64,000 nucleotides of DNA from Kingdonia uniflora (Eukaryota; Streptophyta; Magnoliopsida; Ranunculales; Circaeasteraceae): contig JACGCM010002659.1 in NCBI GenBank assembly GCA_014058105.1, forward strand, positions 2,046,001 through 2,110,000, given 5' to 3'. The translations under genes were made by a program, and so were the position numbers. This document shows, piece by piece, positions 1-10,617 of the stretch. Numbering within the stretch: position 1 is the stretch's first letter; every line of letters starts with the position of its first letter. The notes beneath the pieces were generated by a model that made no database searches, was not told where the DNA came from, and saw only the letters and a list, made by a program, of their open reading frames with translations.

Positions 1-484
1 GAATCTGATTGACCTGTTAACTGTACGAGTCCCAATAAAGTGGATAAGGGAGATGTGGTATAAATTTTTTTCCTCTACCGCTCCTTTTATAACTTATAAC
101 TCCCATTTTTATAACTTTCAATGTCTACTATGTACTCATGCAGTTGTCCTTCCATAAAAATATACTCCAAAAGTTGTTGTAGAGCAAAACAGTGTTCTGG
201 GTAATGATGTCGGACTTTGTGGTATATGCAATATGGTCTGCTTTCGATGGGTTGAAGATATTGGGTATTGCGGAAGAATTTATCCTTTTAAAGTGTTGGA
301 TATAGGCTGGCAATGGTGATAGTCAACTTCGGAAGACATGGTTTTGGAAAATTACCACCTCTCCGAGTTTGATCTTCATTAGACTTGGTCCACTTTTGGT
401 CTCCTTTGTAATCTGTAGTTTGATTAAAATCTCATTTTGTGGACTGATCTCTTGCTGCTAGGGTTAACTTCTGGGGCTTCTGTC

Positions 485-1100
485 TTTCAGATACCATCCT
501 TTAGAGATCGATATATCCATTTACATTTTCAATCATTTCATCCAAGGTCGTAGGTTTGTTTAGAATCAGGTGCTCCTTCGCTCTTCCATCCACGAGCAAA
601 GCATTGGTAAAGGCCAAAATAGTAATTTCTTGATCCAATCGGTCCACCTTTCTGGCCAACTCCAAAAATTTCTTAATAAATGTTTTGAGCTTCTCTCCTC
701 ACATTTGCTTAAGGCTGAATAGAGAATACAGATTCTCCACTTTGTCCCTATTGTATGAGTAGTTCTTGACAAAGGGTTCTCTCTACTGTTCGAAAGTTGT
801 AATAGATCCTTCTTGCAGTGAGTGGAACCATCGCAAAGGTTTGCCCTACAAGCTGGTATGTAAGAGACAGCATAGAATGTGGTTTGATGTAGAATGCAAG
901 CCTAAAGCGTCCTGGAATTTTTAGACGTGTTCCACAGGATCAGTTCCTCTGTATTTTCAAATTTTTGGGGCATAGAAACCGGTGGAAACTTTATCATCCA
1001 GTAGTTCTTGAGCAATCGAGCTTTTTTTATAGACTGTTATGGATGCCTTTGGCAGTTTGAACCTGAGCTTCAAATAATTATTTGATGCATTTTTCAACAT
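485..1100 (-). pseudogene. gag: gag of Tat-1, frameshifted
   Basis: Gag would form the capsid that packages the element RNA. Conceptual minus-strand translation gives pieces of a plant Tat gag core (peptides like QEFLD, DGSITT, ALSKCEE, LRPWMK), but spread over different frames with several stops, so no protein can be made. The same text is recognisable in Tat-4 gag at 42873-43740, which supports the call. The C-terminal part, protease and pol lie beyond the left window edge. Confidence 0.7.
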
Positions 1101-1634
1101 GTTCCTGAGTCACCTAATGACGATCTGTGATTGTCTGTCGTGTGATGTTTCCTTCTCCTCGAGGAATGTGGTTGCCACTTCCCTCTCTTAGTTGTTCACG
1201 CGCTAGAATACAAACTTTTCCCCTGGGTGGGTCCTCTGCTTGTCAGACCTTAGAGGAAATGCCATCAACTTCTTGGAGGACTCCTTATATCTATATGAGC
1301 TCTGCCCTTGGCTGATGATGATTGAATCAAATGTTAGTTACCAAACTATTGTCTCGGGGTCCGAGCCTATCCCAAATGGAGACTCGTGAGGTGGCTGGCA
1401 CGTCTTTGTTCTTTGGGGCTGCGATCTGTTGTCCCTGTAGAACTTTCAACACATCTTACACATTCACCAGCTGTTGTTTCAGAATGGCTCGCCTTTCTGT
1501 TTCGGTGTGTAAAGTGGCCCACAATTTTGCTAGTACGGCGCTTCCTTCTGTTGGGTCAATTGGTGTTGGAAGGTCTGGAAGCGTTATTCTGTGAAGAGAG
1601 AATCAGCTATTTCTAAGAACTGTGGCTAAATGTT

Positions 1635-1657
1635 TGGTTCCCACAGACGATACCAAA
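1635..1657 (-). other. Primer-binding site of Tat-1
   Basis: On the minus strand, TTTGGTATCGTCTGTGGG directly follows the LTR end. It matches the Tat-lineage site TTTGGCGCCGTCTGTGGG seen intact at 24186, apart from changes at GCGCC. Its position fixes the LTR boundary at 1658. Confidence 0.75.
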
Positions 1658-2245
1658 TATAATAGTCTAATTTCTTATTCCAAACTTATCCTCTTACACC
1701 AATGATAATCAGAACGTTAGTGAACAATGAGTAACTGCTAATACCAAGTTTAGCGTGAAAAACCTTTGAATAGGTTAAAAACCACGACCTCTCTTGAGGA
1801 TTTTGAAAAGGAGAGATCTTATTGATAATCGCTAACTATTACAAAGGATGTCCTGAGTAGTTTTGTATATAGTTTCTGGATGAAGATTTATCCGTGGAGT
1901 TTCATATATATCCCTAATCTATAGTTCTCTAGTTTAATTTATGGGTCTTATAATATGACCGCTTGACGACCATTACTATTCTTAATTATGGATGTTACAA
2001 TATGGATTTGATAAGTCATTGAACTAATTGTATAACAGTCTAATTTTTTTTTCTTGTAACGGCTTCATTAATGACGGAGTGCTTGTTAAATCGAGTTGTT
2101 GATGTAGAAGTCGAGAATAACAAGTAAAAATTGTAATTGTTCCATAGTGTGTTATAAATGTGCCACGTGTATGTTGACGAGGTCGAGTGAACGTATGATG
2201 GTCGAAGATGAAGCTTGAGTTCTAGATCCAAAATAACCCACTACA
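1658..2245 (-). repeat. 5' LTR of Tat-1
   Basis: The left edge abuts the primer-binding site and aligns with the Tat-4 LTR start (TATAATAG here, TGTAATAG at 30790). The right edge is set where AACCCACTACA matches the Tat-4 LTR end AAGCCCTTACA. It is about 588 bp against 682 bp in Tat-4, so indels have accumulated. No TSD can be tested because the other end is outside the window. Confidence 0.7.
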
Positions 2246-2760
2246 ATTATGGTTTATTTTGATTAGTTTTGGTTGAAAATTTATTTACTAGGTCTTACTA
2301 CGTGATGATATATAATCCTCCCTGGTTATCCACTATAGGTATCTGATGTTGTTTTTGTATTTTTCTAGAGATCAGATGGAGCATTCTCGCGTTGCTGATC
2401 ACCCTACCCGTACTCGGACTACTGCCCCATCAGACTCCTTGCCCCCAGACTTTTCAAGAAAAGGTGATTGTTAGAAAATCTCTTGTTCCAATTTACGGTT
2501 TATTTGCATAATATACCATTATTAAACATTTTATGTTGGCTTTATTTTTCTCCAAAGAAGGAGATTTGCATGGAACTGAATCATCTTACATTAAAGACTA
2601 TTCCTGAGCTGAATCGAGTGAAAGAGAATATTCCCAATGTTGAATACACTTTTCCCAATGTTGAATACATTTTTTCAAATTTGATTGAAAACCCAATTAA
2701 TCACTGTAAAGGGGGAGACTTTTGTCAAATTTTATTATTATGTACTCCAAGTCTCCAACG
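2246..2760. other. Unassigned spacer with a short direct repeat
   Basis: No gene is recognised. A unit of about 21 bp (TCCCAATGTTGAATACA core) is repeated in tandem at about 2630-2672. A splice-acceptor-like tract, TTTTTGTATTTTTCTAG, ends at about 2370 and is followed by a short open stretch, but nothing connects to it. The 3' edge, CAACG at 2756-2760, would be the TSD of Cop-1 if its other end were known. Confidence 0.4.
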
Positions 2761-3034
2761 TGTTGGTTTGCTTTAATTTACAAACTAAATAAGCAACCAA
2801 TATAATTGGAGGAGAAGATTAGCTAAGGCTTCAAGAGAAGAGAAGAAGAATTTTATTTGAATTGATGATAATTATTATGCTAGAGGGCTCCTTATATATA
2901 TAGGGCCTAAGATTTGTAACTCTTACACCTTATTAAATAAAATACAACTCTAAACTTTATTACATAGTAACCATCACTATAACTCTTATGGTATTCTCTT
3001 AGTCTTCTTGCATTTATGATTTGCTTATTCAGCA
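2761..3034 (-). repeat. 3' LTR of Cop-1 (Copia)
   Basis: The minus strand starts TGCTGAATAAG and ends CAAACCAACA, giving TG...CA ends over 274 bp. It contains a promoter-like CCCTATATATATAAGG (about 2890-2907) and AATAAA-type signals. The polypurine tract TTTGAGGGGGCG lies immediately outside at 3035-3046, as expected for a 3' LTR of a minus-strand element. Confidence 0.75.
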
Positions 3035-3177
3035 CGCCCCCTCAAATCATAAAGTTCGTACTCCGAGCATATCTCTTAGTCTCCTGAAAGGTTCAGCCGA
3101 CAATGTCTTGGTGAAAATGATCGCCGCTTGCTCTGTGGTACAATACTCCAACTCCACAACTTTGTTCTTGACATAGA
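3035..3177 (-). pseudogene. pol: Cop-1 RNase H C-terminus plus polypurine tract
   Basis: On the minus strand this stretch encodes the end of a Copia RNase H: a VVELEY / CTTEQAA / IFTKTL tail, followed by the polypurine tract and the 3' LTR. The reading frame continues from 8444 upwards: removing Cop-2 and one copy of ATAGA joins ...HFLK-VY to VKNKVV in frame. This is direct evidence that Cop-2 inserted into an existing Cop-1 pol gene. Confidence 0.8.
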
Positions 3178-3817
3178 TATTGAGAATCCGAGTTAGCTAC
3201 ACTCTTCCTCTCGTCAAGAACGATTACGCGGAAACACCAATATAAGAGAATAAACAAGAATCAAGCAAGAACAATAAGACAGACTAGAGTTCCAGAGGAT
3301 GGAAGTGGAAAATCCTTTCGGATAAAAAACCACTCCCGAGCAATTCACTGTGTAAATCAAACAGGTTACAATAATCTCTCAAAGCTTTCTCAAAGCTTAA
3401 TGATGGAGTCTCCCAAACCTTAAAGCTCTTAAGGTTAAACTCACAAATATGGAGTCTTTCAAACCTTAAAGCTTCTCTAAGATTAAACTCTCACAAGATG
3501 GTTAATACAATAACCTAGCACCCCTTTATATAATAGAGGGCTCACACCAAGATTAGAATCTTCTAATTTACGTGGGTACAGATCTCGAGGCAAACTCCTA
3601 CGTCTCACAAACAAACTTCTAAATCGGAGAGAACTTCTAAAAAAGTTAAAAGCCAATCTCGTTCGAACGAGTCACAAAGTCGTTCGAACGAATTTGTCAT
3701 TTTGGGCCAAATTCCAGCAAGCTTGACTCTTCGTTCGAACGGACAACAATATCGTTCGAACGAATCTAACCAGTTTCCAGTCTTGACAAAACATAGCTTC
3801 GAGTTCAAACCTCAACA
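3178..3817 (-). repeat. 3' LTR of Cop-2
   Basis: The minus strand reads TGTTGAGGTTTG...CTCAATA. A TATA-like TATTATATAAAGGGG lies at about 3522-3536. Upstream of it in U3 are four perfect CGTTCGAACG palindromes at 3660-3669, 3681-3690, 3732-3741 and 3753-3762. Confidence 0.88.
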
Positions 3818-3835
3818 ATCTCCCACTTGAAATCG
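3818..3835 (-). other. Polypurine tract of Cop-2
   Basis: The minus strand reads TCAAGTGGGAGAT directly before the 3' LTR start TGTTGAG. This is the plus-strand priming site expected at this position. The homologous site of Cop-3 is at 10618-10632. Confidence 0.75.
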
Positions 3836-3899
3836 AACCTATTATAACCCATCTCCAGATCTCCAAAAAATGAATTGCTCAGTACCCGGAACTTCAACC

Positions 3900-4430
3900 T
3901 TGAAGACCCACAGAAGTTGTACATGTTGTCAACTTCTAAAAAGTCACCACCTTCGTAAACATATCGGAAGGATTCACATCAGTATGAATCTTCACGAGCT
4001 TCAGCACACTATCCTCGAGGAGCGAGCGAATATAGTGATATCGAATATCAATATGCTTGGTCCAAGAGTGAAAATATGAGTTCTTCGCTAAGTGTATAGC
4101 GTTTTGACTATCACTATACAAAATAGGAGAACGCTGTTCCTAACCGAGCTCTTTCATCAACCCTTTAAGCCAAACCATATCCTAGTACGCTTCTGTAGCC
4201 GCAACATATTCCGCCTCCGTCGTAGAGAAAGCTACAATTTTCTGTAGCCTAGAAACCCATGTAACCGCACCGCTTCCCAATGTAAAAATGAAGCCACTAG
4301 TACTCTTCCGCCTATCAATGTCTCCTACCATATCAGAATCAACAAAACCTTGTAAGCATATCTGAGAACCCCCATAACACAATATCATGTCTTGAGTCCC
4401 CTTTAGATACCTAAGTATCCATTTCACAAC
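3900..4430 (-). pseudogene. pol: Cop-2 RNase H
   Basis: This is the C-terminal RNase H of the Copia polyprotein, which degrades the RNA of the RNA-DNA hybrid. The minus strand shows the landmarks in order: WILRYLKGT, GFVDSDMVGD, STSGFIF, STTEAEYVA, SDSQNAIHLAKN, KHIDIRYH and the tail DMFTK. It is split into two open pieces (4427-4182 and 4121-3936) by in-frame stops at about 4180 and 4130, so the enzyme would be truncated in the middle. Confidence 0.85.
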
Positions 4431-4640
4431 TCTCTAATGTTCTTGGCCTGGATTACTCATATACCTACTCACAACTCCCACTGCTTGGGAAATGTCCGGT
4501 CTCATGCAAATCATAGCGTACATTAGGCTACCAACCGCAGACTAATAAGGAACCTTCCTCATATCATCACGATATTTCTGCGTCTTCGAACAACAATCCT
4601 TTGATAACTTGAAGTGACCTCCCAATGGTGTACTAACGAC

Positions 4641-5453
4641 CTAAGCACCATCCATGTTAAACCGCTTGAGTACCTTGCCGATGTACTCAGCTTGAGATAG
4701 CTTCAGCTCTCGCCGTTTTCTGTCCCTTGTAATACGCATTCCAAGAACTTGCTTTGCATCACCCAAGTCCTTCATAGAAAACTCCCAGAATAATTGTTCT
4801 TTCAACTTAACAATTTCTTCCATGTCAGCACTTGCTACCAACAAATCATCTACATACAGAAGTTGAATGACATTTGAGTTCCCCGTCTTCTTGATAAAAC
4901 AACAGTGACCCGCATTGCTCTTCGAATAACCATTTCTGGACATGAATTGTTCGAACTTCAAATACCACTGTCTCGGCGCTTGTTTCAAACCATATAAGCT
5001 ATTCGTGAGCCTACACACCTGATCTTCCTTCCCCTTGACTGAATATCCTTCCGGCTGCTTCATATATATTTCTTCATGAAGATTGCCGTGAAGAAAAGCT
5101 GTCTTGACATCTAATTTCTCAAGATGCAAGTCTTCAACAGCAACTATATTCATCACAACCCGAATAGTAGACATCTTCACCACAGGAGCAAAAATCTCAC
5201 CGAAATCAACGCTTTCTTTCTACTGAAGCCCTTCACCACAAGTCTAGCCTTGAACATCAGATTCTTACTTTTGTCTGTATACCCACTTGTTGTGTAATGC
5301 CCTCTTACCCTTCGGTAATCGAACTAAATCCCAAGTTCGATTAACTAACAATGACTGCATCTCATCATCCATAGCAAGCTCCCACTTGCTCTTGGCTTCC
5401 ACATCAAAAGCCTCCTTGTAACTTTCAGGTTCACCACCATCTGTAAGTAACAA
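4641..5453 (-). pseudogene. pol: Cop-2 reverse transcriptase
   Basis: Copies element RNA into DNA. The integrase-RT linker (5453-5265: EAKSKWELAMDDEM, NRTWDLV) is followed by the RT core at 5183-4641 with KLDVKTAFLHG, QPEGY, SLYGLKQAPRQWY and the catalytic LLYVDDLLVA, so the YVDD motif is intact. Between the two pieces, stops at about 5190-5264 interrupt the palm domain. Of the retroelements here, this has the best-preserved RT active site. Confidence 0.85.
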
Positions 5454-5594
5454 ATGATTTAAAGAATTTACGTACCTTGTTGGAATTCTTTCAACTCTCG
5501 GCTCCTTTCAAAGTGTTATTGGAATGTCTAGATCATTAGGTTCCTCGTTTTGATTCGGTGCAATGAACTCAACAACGACTTCTACATTATCCTC

Positions 5595-6515
5595 TCAAAA
5601 GGGTTCATCATCTTCAATGTCGACACTTTCCTCTTCTTTACCTCGAATCCTTTTCACAGGTACTTTGAAATCTTTATATAAGACTTTCTCATTGAATATA
5701 ACATTACGGCTCCGGATAACTTTCCGATTCTTCGCATCCCAAAACCGGTACCCAAACTCATCACCACCGTATCCAATGAAAATGCACTTCATCGACTTTA
5801 CATCTAACTTGGTCCTTGTATCCGAATTATCAAGCACATATGAGATACAACCGAAAATACGCAAGTGATTAAGGATTACCTCTTTACTGATCCATGCTTC
5901 TTCAGGAATTCCAAAGTCCAAAGCCATCGAAGTCCCTCTGTTAATCAAGTACGCCGCCGTACTAACCGCATCCGTCCAAAAACACTTTGGCAATCTAGCG
6001 TTGAGTCTCATACTCCTCGCTCTTTCGTTTATTGTTCGGTTCATGCGCTCTGCAACACCATTTTGTTACGGTGTTTCTGGAATAGTCTTCTGCCTCCTAC
6101 TCCCGTTTGATGCGCAAAAGTCTTCAAACTCGTCACTACAGTATTCACCCCCGTTATCCGACTTGAGACACTTTAGTTTTAAACTGGTTTCATTTTTAAC
6201 CAGAGCCCTCCACCTCTTGAATTTATCGAACACATCTGAGTTGTTCTTCACGAAGTAGACCCACAGTTTACGAGTAGGATCATCGATAAAAGTAACATAG
6301 TAATGAGAACCACCAAAAGAAGACACCTTGGTTGGCCCCCAAATATCCGTATGTACAAGATCCAGCCTTCCGGGTTTCCTTGATCTTTCAGATAATTTGA
6401 AACTGACCTTCTTCTGCTTCGCAAGAACACACTCTTCGCAAAACTTGAGATCAACCTCAGCAAGACCCTCTAGCTTTCCCTTCGTTACCATTATCTTCAT
6501 CCCCTTCTCACTCAT
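5595..6515 (-). pseudogene. pol: Cop-2 integrase
   Basis: Inserts the cDNA into the genome. On the minus strand the zinc-binding end shows CEECVLAKQKK. The catalytic core has HTDIWGP (first Asp), KSDNGGEY (second Asp) and NGVAERMNRT (Glu), followed by the C-terminal KCIFIGYG. All three acidic residues are present. A single TAA at about 6063-6065, just before QNGVAERMNR, separates the 149-residue halves. The linker after 5595 is acidic (VDIEDDEPF). Confidence 0.88.
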
Positions 6516-6529
6516 GTGACCAAGCCGTT

Positions 6530-7060
6530 TGTGCCACGTACTTGTATCAATCCCCGGAGTAGTCGCACAAATAGTAAAAATTGTACTTTACGTTGTATAT
6601 AATGTTCCTTGTCATAAGCCTCGAGCTACCAACATAGTTCCCTTTATAACCTTCCAGAAAGTCACGCCAAAGGTACACTCGTATCCAGCATCATCTGTCA
6701 ATTTGCTAACCGATATAAGGTTACGCCCCAGTTTAGGTACAAGTCGCACATTCTGTAAAACCAATGTTCTCCTTGAAGGCAACAACAACCTAGCGTTTCC
6801 CTTTCCAGTAATATTGCGTGCACTCTTATCTGCAAGAAAGACTGTACCGAAGTTGCCTTTAACAATATTGGTAAGAAAACCTACGTTCACAGTAGCATGG
6901 AAAGAAGCGCCCGAATCAACAATCCAAGATTTGTTAACATCGCCACACGATAGTAGTAGAGCCTCGTCAGAACTAACCTCCTCAGTAAGGTTCATTGCGT
7001 CTTTCACTTCATCATCAATCTTCTTAGAAGAAGAAGAGTTAGAATCTCGCCTGAAGTGAC
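6530..7060 (-). pseudogene. pol: Cop-2 protease and gag-pre-integrase region
   Basis: An aspartic protease processes the polyprotein. The minus strand shows WIVDSGASFHAT (catalytic DSGA, about 6905-6940) and the downstream RNLISVSKL typical of Copia. The open frame runs 7007-6612. Further stops at about 6540-6610 separate it from integrase. A zinc knuckle just upstream (about 7040-7085) has lost two metal ligands: the second Cys codon is TGA and the last Cys reads Ser. Confidence 0.82.
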
Positions 7061-7112
7061 CCTTCTTTCCTCAAGTCCAACACGCACCGGGCGGCTTAGA
7101 CTTCCCTCTTGA

Positions 7113-7781
7113 CTATGATCGACCCCTTCCAAATTTTGGCCCTTTTCTGTAAGACCTCCCTCTTTCCTCGACGTTCAACATACTGCCATTTAAACTAGAA
7201 GAGGGTTCAGATGTTTTACGCCTATTCTCTTCACTCATAATCAATGAGACTATAGTGTCAAATTTGATGCCTTCCTTCCCAAATGAGTTGTTCACTGCTG
7301 TAATGAATCCTTCCCAACTTTCTGGCATCTGCCCTAGAAGAGCCCACACTCTCACCTCCTCGGTAAAAGTGATTTTCACGGATTCCAATTGAGCATGTAT
7401 GGTATTGAACTCACTGATATGAGCTTGCACACTACCATTGTCCTTCATCTTCAAAGTAAATAAGCACCGTAAAAGGTGAACCTTATTTGCCCTGGACGGT
7501 TTCGAGTACATAGCGGACAACGTCTTCATCAATCCCTTCGTCGTCGTAACTTTGGAGATCATGTGTAGAATTTGAGATGATAGCGTTAACCTAACGGTTC
7601 CAAGTGCTTTGTGATCCAATCGCGCCCACTTAGCTTCATCAAAATCTATTGGCTTCATCTCAGCTCCACCCAGCGGTAGATCAAGGTCTTTCTGATAAAG
7701 GTAATCTTCTATCTGCATCTTGCACACTCCAAAATTTGACCCATTGAACTTCGTGATCTTCAACTTCTCCTGATCAGCCAT
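7113..7781 (-). pseudogene. gag: Cop-2 gag
   Basis: This 222-residue open frame starts MADQEKLKITKFNGSNF, the usual N-terminus of plant Copia gag (UBN2 / Retrotran_gag_2 family), and contains LRCLFTLKMKD and AQLESVKITF. The start was chosen because it lies 44 bp downstream of the LTR end and shortly after the primer-binding site. A TAG at 7113-7115 ends it before the zinc knuckle, so nucleocapsid function is lost although the capsid part is still open. Confidence 0.88.
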
Positions 7782-7805
7782 CGTTCTTCACCACACAAGC
7801 CCTAA

Positions 7806-7824
7806 CACTCGCTCTTATACCAAT
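7806..7824 (-). other. Primer-binding site of Cop-2
   Basis: The minus strand reads ATTGGTATAAGAGC right after the LTR end CTCAATA. It matches the usual plant Copia site TGGTATCAGAGC (initiator Met-tRNA) at all but one base. It confirms the LTR edge at 7825. Confidence 0.8.
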
Positions 7825-8443
7825 TATTGAGAATCTGAGTTAGCTACTCTCTTCCTCTCGTCAAGAACAATTACGCGGAAACACTAATATAAGAGAATAA
7901 ACAAGAATCAAGCAAGAACAATAAGACACACAAGAGTTCCAGAGGATGGAAGTGGAAAATCCTTTTGGATAAAAAACTACTCCTGAGCAATTCACTGTGT
8001 AAATCAAACAGGTTACAATGATCTCTCAAAGCTTTCTCAAAGCTTAATGATGGAGTCTCTCAAACCTTAAAGCTCTTAAGGTTAAACTCACAAAGATGGA
8101 GTCTCTCAAACCTTAAAGCTTCTCTAAGATTAAACTCTCACAAGATGGCTAATGCAATAACCTAGCACCCCTTTATATAATAGAGGGCTCACACCAAGAT
8201 TAGAAACTTCTAATTTACGTGGGTACAGATCTCGAGGAAAACTCCTACGTCTCACAAGCAAACTTCTAAATCGGAGAGAACTTCTAAAAAAGTTAAAAAC
8301 CAATCTCGTTCGAACGACTTTGTCCTTCTGGGACAAATTCCTGCAAGCTTGACTATTCGTTCGAACGGACAACAATATCGTTCGAACGAATCTAACCAGT
8401 TTCCAGTCTAGACAAAACATAGCTTCGAGTTCATACCTTAATA
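7825..8443 (-). repeat. 5' LTR of Cop-2
   Basis: Pairs with 3178-3817. It carries three CGTTCGAACG palindromes (8307-8316, 8358-8367, 8379-8388) where the partner LTR has four. The difference is a clean loss of one unit of about 21 bp, so palindrome copy number changed after insertion. Its outer end reads CTTAATA instead of CTCAACA. Confidence 0.88.
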
Positions 8444-9948
8444 ATAGACCTTGAGGAAATGGAACCGAGTATCAATGTGCTTGTTCCTCCCATGTTGTAC
8501 TAGGTTCTCAGAGAGCTTTGCAGCCGATTTGTTATCCACATATATCACTGTCGATTGTTCTTGTGGATGATCCAGTTCCTTTAATAGATTTTGCAGCCAA
8601 ATTGCTTCACAAACAGTAGATGAAGCCGCTATATATTTTGCTTCACATGAAGATAAGGCTACAACATCTTGTATCCTTAAGGTCTAAGAATATGTCGTTG
8701 ACCCAAGATTGAATACATAACCTGTTGTGCTCCTCCTCTCATCTTGGTCACCAGCCTAATCAATATCCGAGTAACCAATTAACTGTGCATCTTCCCCATA
8801 AGTATAGAAAATGCCATAATTGAGTGTACCTTTAATATACCTTAGAATCTTCTTCGCAACCAGGCAATGAGACTCCTTTGGTGTCTCCATGTATGGACTT
8901 ACAAGTCCAATTCCATAAACAATATCATGTCTTGTCAGTACCTCAGACTACCAACAAGACTCTTGTAAAGGGTCGAGTTAACGATATTTCTGCCTCCTTA
9001 TTTGGATAGCTTCATGCCTGGGGCAACTGGAATGTTCACCGGGTTGCTATCGATCATTCATTTTGACCTTCTCTAAGAGTTCTTTCATGTACTTCTTTTA
9101 AGATATGAAAATTCTCCTTCTTGTTGCTTTATTTTAATCCCAAGAAAGTAAGACATCAACCCGTTATCCGTCATCTCAAACTTCATGAATATCAACTTCT
9201 TGAATTCCGCAAACATTTTAAGACTATTTCCTGTGTATACCAGAGATCATCAACGTATAGGAAAATTATCATAAATTCACCATGATTGTTCTTCTTCATG
9301 TAAACGGAATGCTCATAAGGGCATTTAGTGAAGCCATTTTGATGAGGATAACTATCAATTCGGGCATTCCAATCCCTTGGTGCATGCTTTAAGCCATACA
9401 AGGCTTTCTTTAGCCGATACACTTTTTGTTCCTCTCCTTCAACTAAAAAACCTTCAGCTTGTTTCACATACACATCTTCCTCAAGAATGCCATTGAGGAG
9501 GGTTGACTTGACATCAAGTTGGTATATCTTCCAACCATAATGGGTGGCTAAAGAGATTATAAACTGCACCGTATCAAGACGAGCTATCGGGACAAAGACC
9601 TCTTCATAATCAATGCCATACTTCTGACTGTAAACTTTAGCCATAACTCTCACCTTGTATCGATCAACTTCACCATTTGATTTCCGTTTTATATTGCACA
9701 CCTATTTGACACCTATCGCCTTGTGGTTATGTCAGAGTACTTTCAACTCTCAATTCTTGTTCTTCTGGATTGAATGAATCTACTTCTCCATCGCTGATCT
9801 CCAACAATCTTCTTTCACAGCCCCTTAGAAGGTGAGAGGCTCATAATCACTATATAGGCAAAAAAATTGGTCTATATTTCTTCAGCTTGGTCGTAGATCT
9901 CCTAGCATGTAGACTTTTCTTCTTTATTGGAGTGTAAGTGGTTAAAGG
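8444..9948 (-). pseudogene. pol: Cop-1 pol fragment: linker, RT and RNase H
   Basis: Minus-strand Copia pol truncated at both ends. RT at 9701-9192 shows KRKSNGEVDRYK, YGIDYEEVF, QLDVKSTLLNG, KALYGLKHAPRDW and FLYVDDLWY. RNase H landmarks follow down to 8444 and resume at 3177 beyond Cop-2. The integrase-RT linker is visible to about 9900. Integrase, protease, gag and the 5' LTR are missing: the element is cut off where Cop-3 begins at 9949. Confidence 0.82.
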
Positions 9949-10617
9949 TATTAGGAATTAGGGTAGTTAATCCCAATCCCTCGTTCAAGAACGATGCACA
10001 CACAACGATTAAGCAATAACGAAATCAAACACACACAACGATTTACCTGAAGGAGGGAAGTGGAAAACCCTAACGGGTAAAAAATTACTCCCCGGTGAAT
10101 AATATGAATAAAATAGCTTACAAGTTATCTCTAAAGCTACCTCGAAGCTTCAATGAATCCCTCAAACCTTAGTTTTCTCTAAGATTAAACTCACATGAGA
10201 CAGCCTAAGAAATACTCTAAGTATCCTTTATAAAATTGGGAAGACTTTACAAAAGTTAGAGCTTAACGAATCTCGAGGTAAGGAAATGACCATAGTTTAA
10301 CTTCTAAAATTGAGAATACGAGGTCTATTCAAATAGAGACTAAAGTCTATTCGAGCATACCTCTGTTTGTGAAGTCTATTCGATCAAAGACCAAATTTTA
10401 TTCAATCTGACCTTTATCTGAGACTTCTATTCGAACATAAGCAAAAGTCTATTCAAATAGAGAGGTATTTGCCTCTTCTGTTTGAATAGACTAAAATCTT
10501 GTTCGAACAGAACAATAAAAAATTATCCGAATGATCTATTCCTTCATCTTCGACCCTCGTTCGTCCCATCAACTCCAAATAACATCCACAAACATAATTC
10601 GAGTTCATTACTCAACA
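9949..10617 (-). repeat. 3' LTR of Cop-3
   Basis: The minus strand reads TGTTGAGTAATG...CTAATA, about 669 bp, with ends aligned to the Cop-2 LTR ends. A TATA-like TTTTATAAAGGA lies at about 10222-10235. U3 holds imperfect palindromes built on TCTATTCNAATAGA (about 10323-10515) instead of the CGTTCGAACG of Cop-2, plus one TTGTTCGAACAG at 10500. The flanking AAAGG (9944-9948) has no visible partner. Confidence 0.75.

Larger units (their letters stand above)
1..2245 (-). mobile_element. Tat-1: 5' part of a Ty3/Gypsy Tat-type element
   Basis: The minus strand reads 5' LTR (1658-2245), primer-binding site, leader (about 1101-1634) and gag, running off the window at base 1. Its gag and LTR match Tat-4 (30790-43882): bases 500-640 correspond to 43150-43280, and LTR text near 1760-1810 corresponds to 30890-30945. 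It is therefore another copy of the same family. It keeps the leader that Tat-4 has lost. All frames are broken. Confidence 0.8.
3178..8443 (-). mobile_element. Cop-2: nearly complete Ty1/Copia element, TSD ATAGA
   Basis: Two LTRs (3178-3817 and 7825-8443) enclose, on the minus strand, primer-binding site, gag, protease, integrase, RT and RNase H in Copia order, then a polypurine tract. A 5-bp TSD, ATAGA, flanks it (3173-3177 and 8444-8448). In the first 205 aligned LTR bases I count about 10 differences, mostly transitions, so it is younger than Tat-3. A few stops and frameshifts silence it. It sits inside Cop-1 RNase H. Confidence 0.93.

Noticed and set aside
2340..2470. Splice-acceptor-like tract followed by an open stretch
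   Set aside because: No upstream donor, no recognisable protein, and it lies between two retroelement ends.
6529..7059. 176-codon plus-strand frame
   Set aside because: It is the mirror of Cop-2 protease/gag coding on the minus strand; its text has no domain features.
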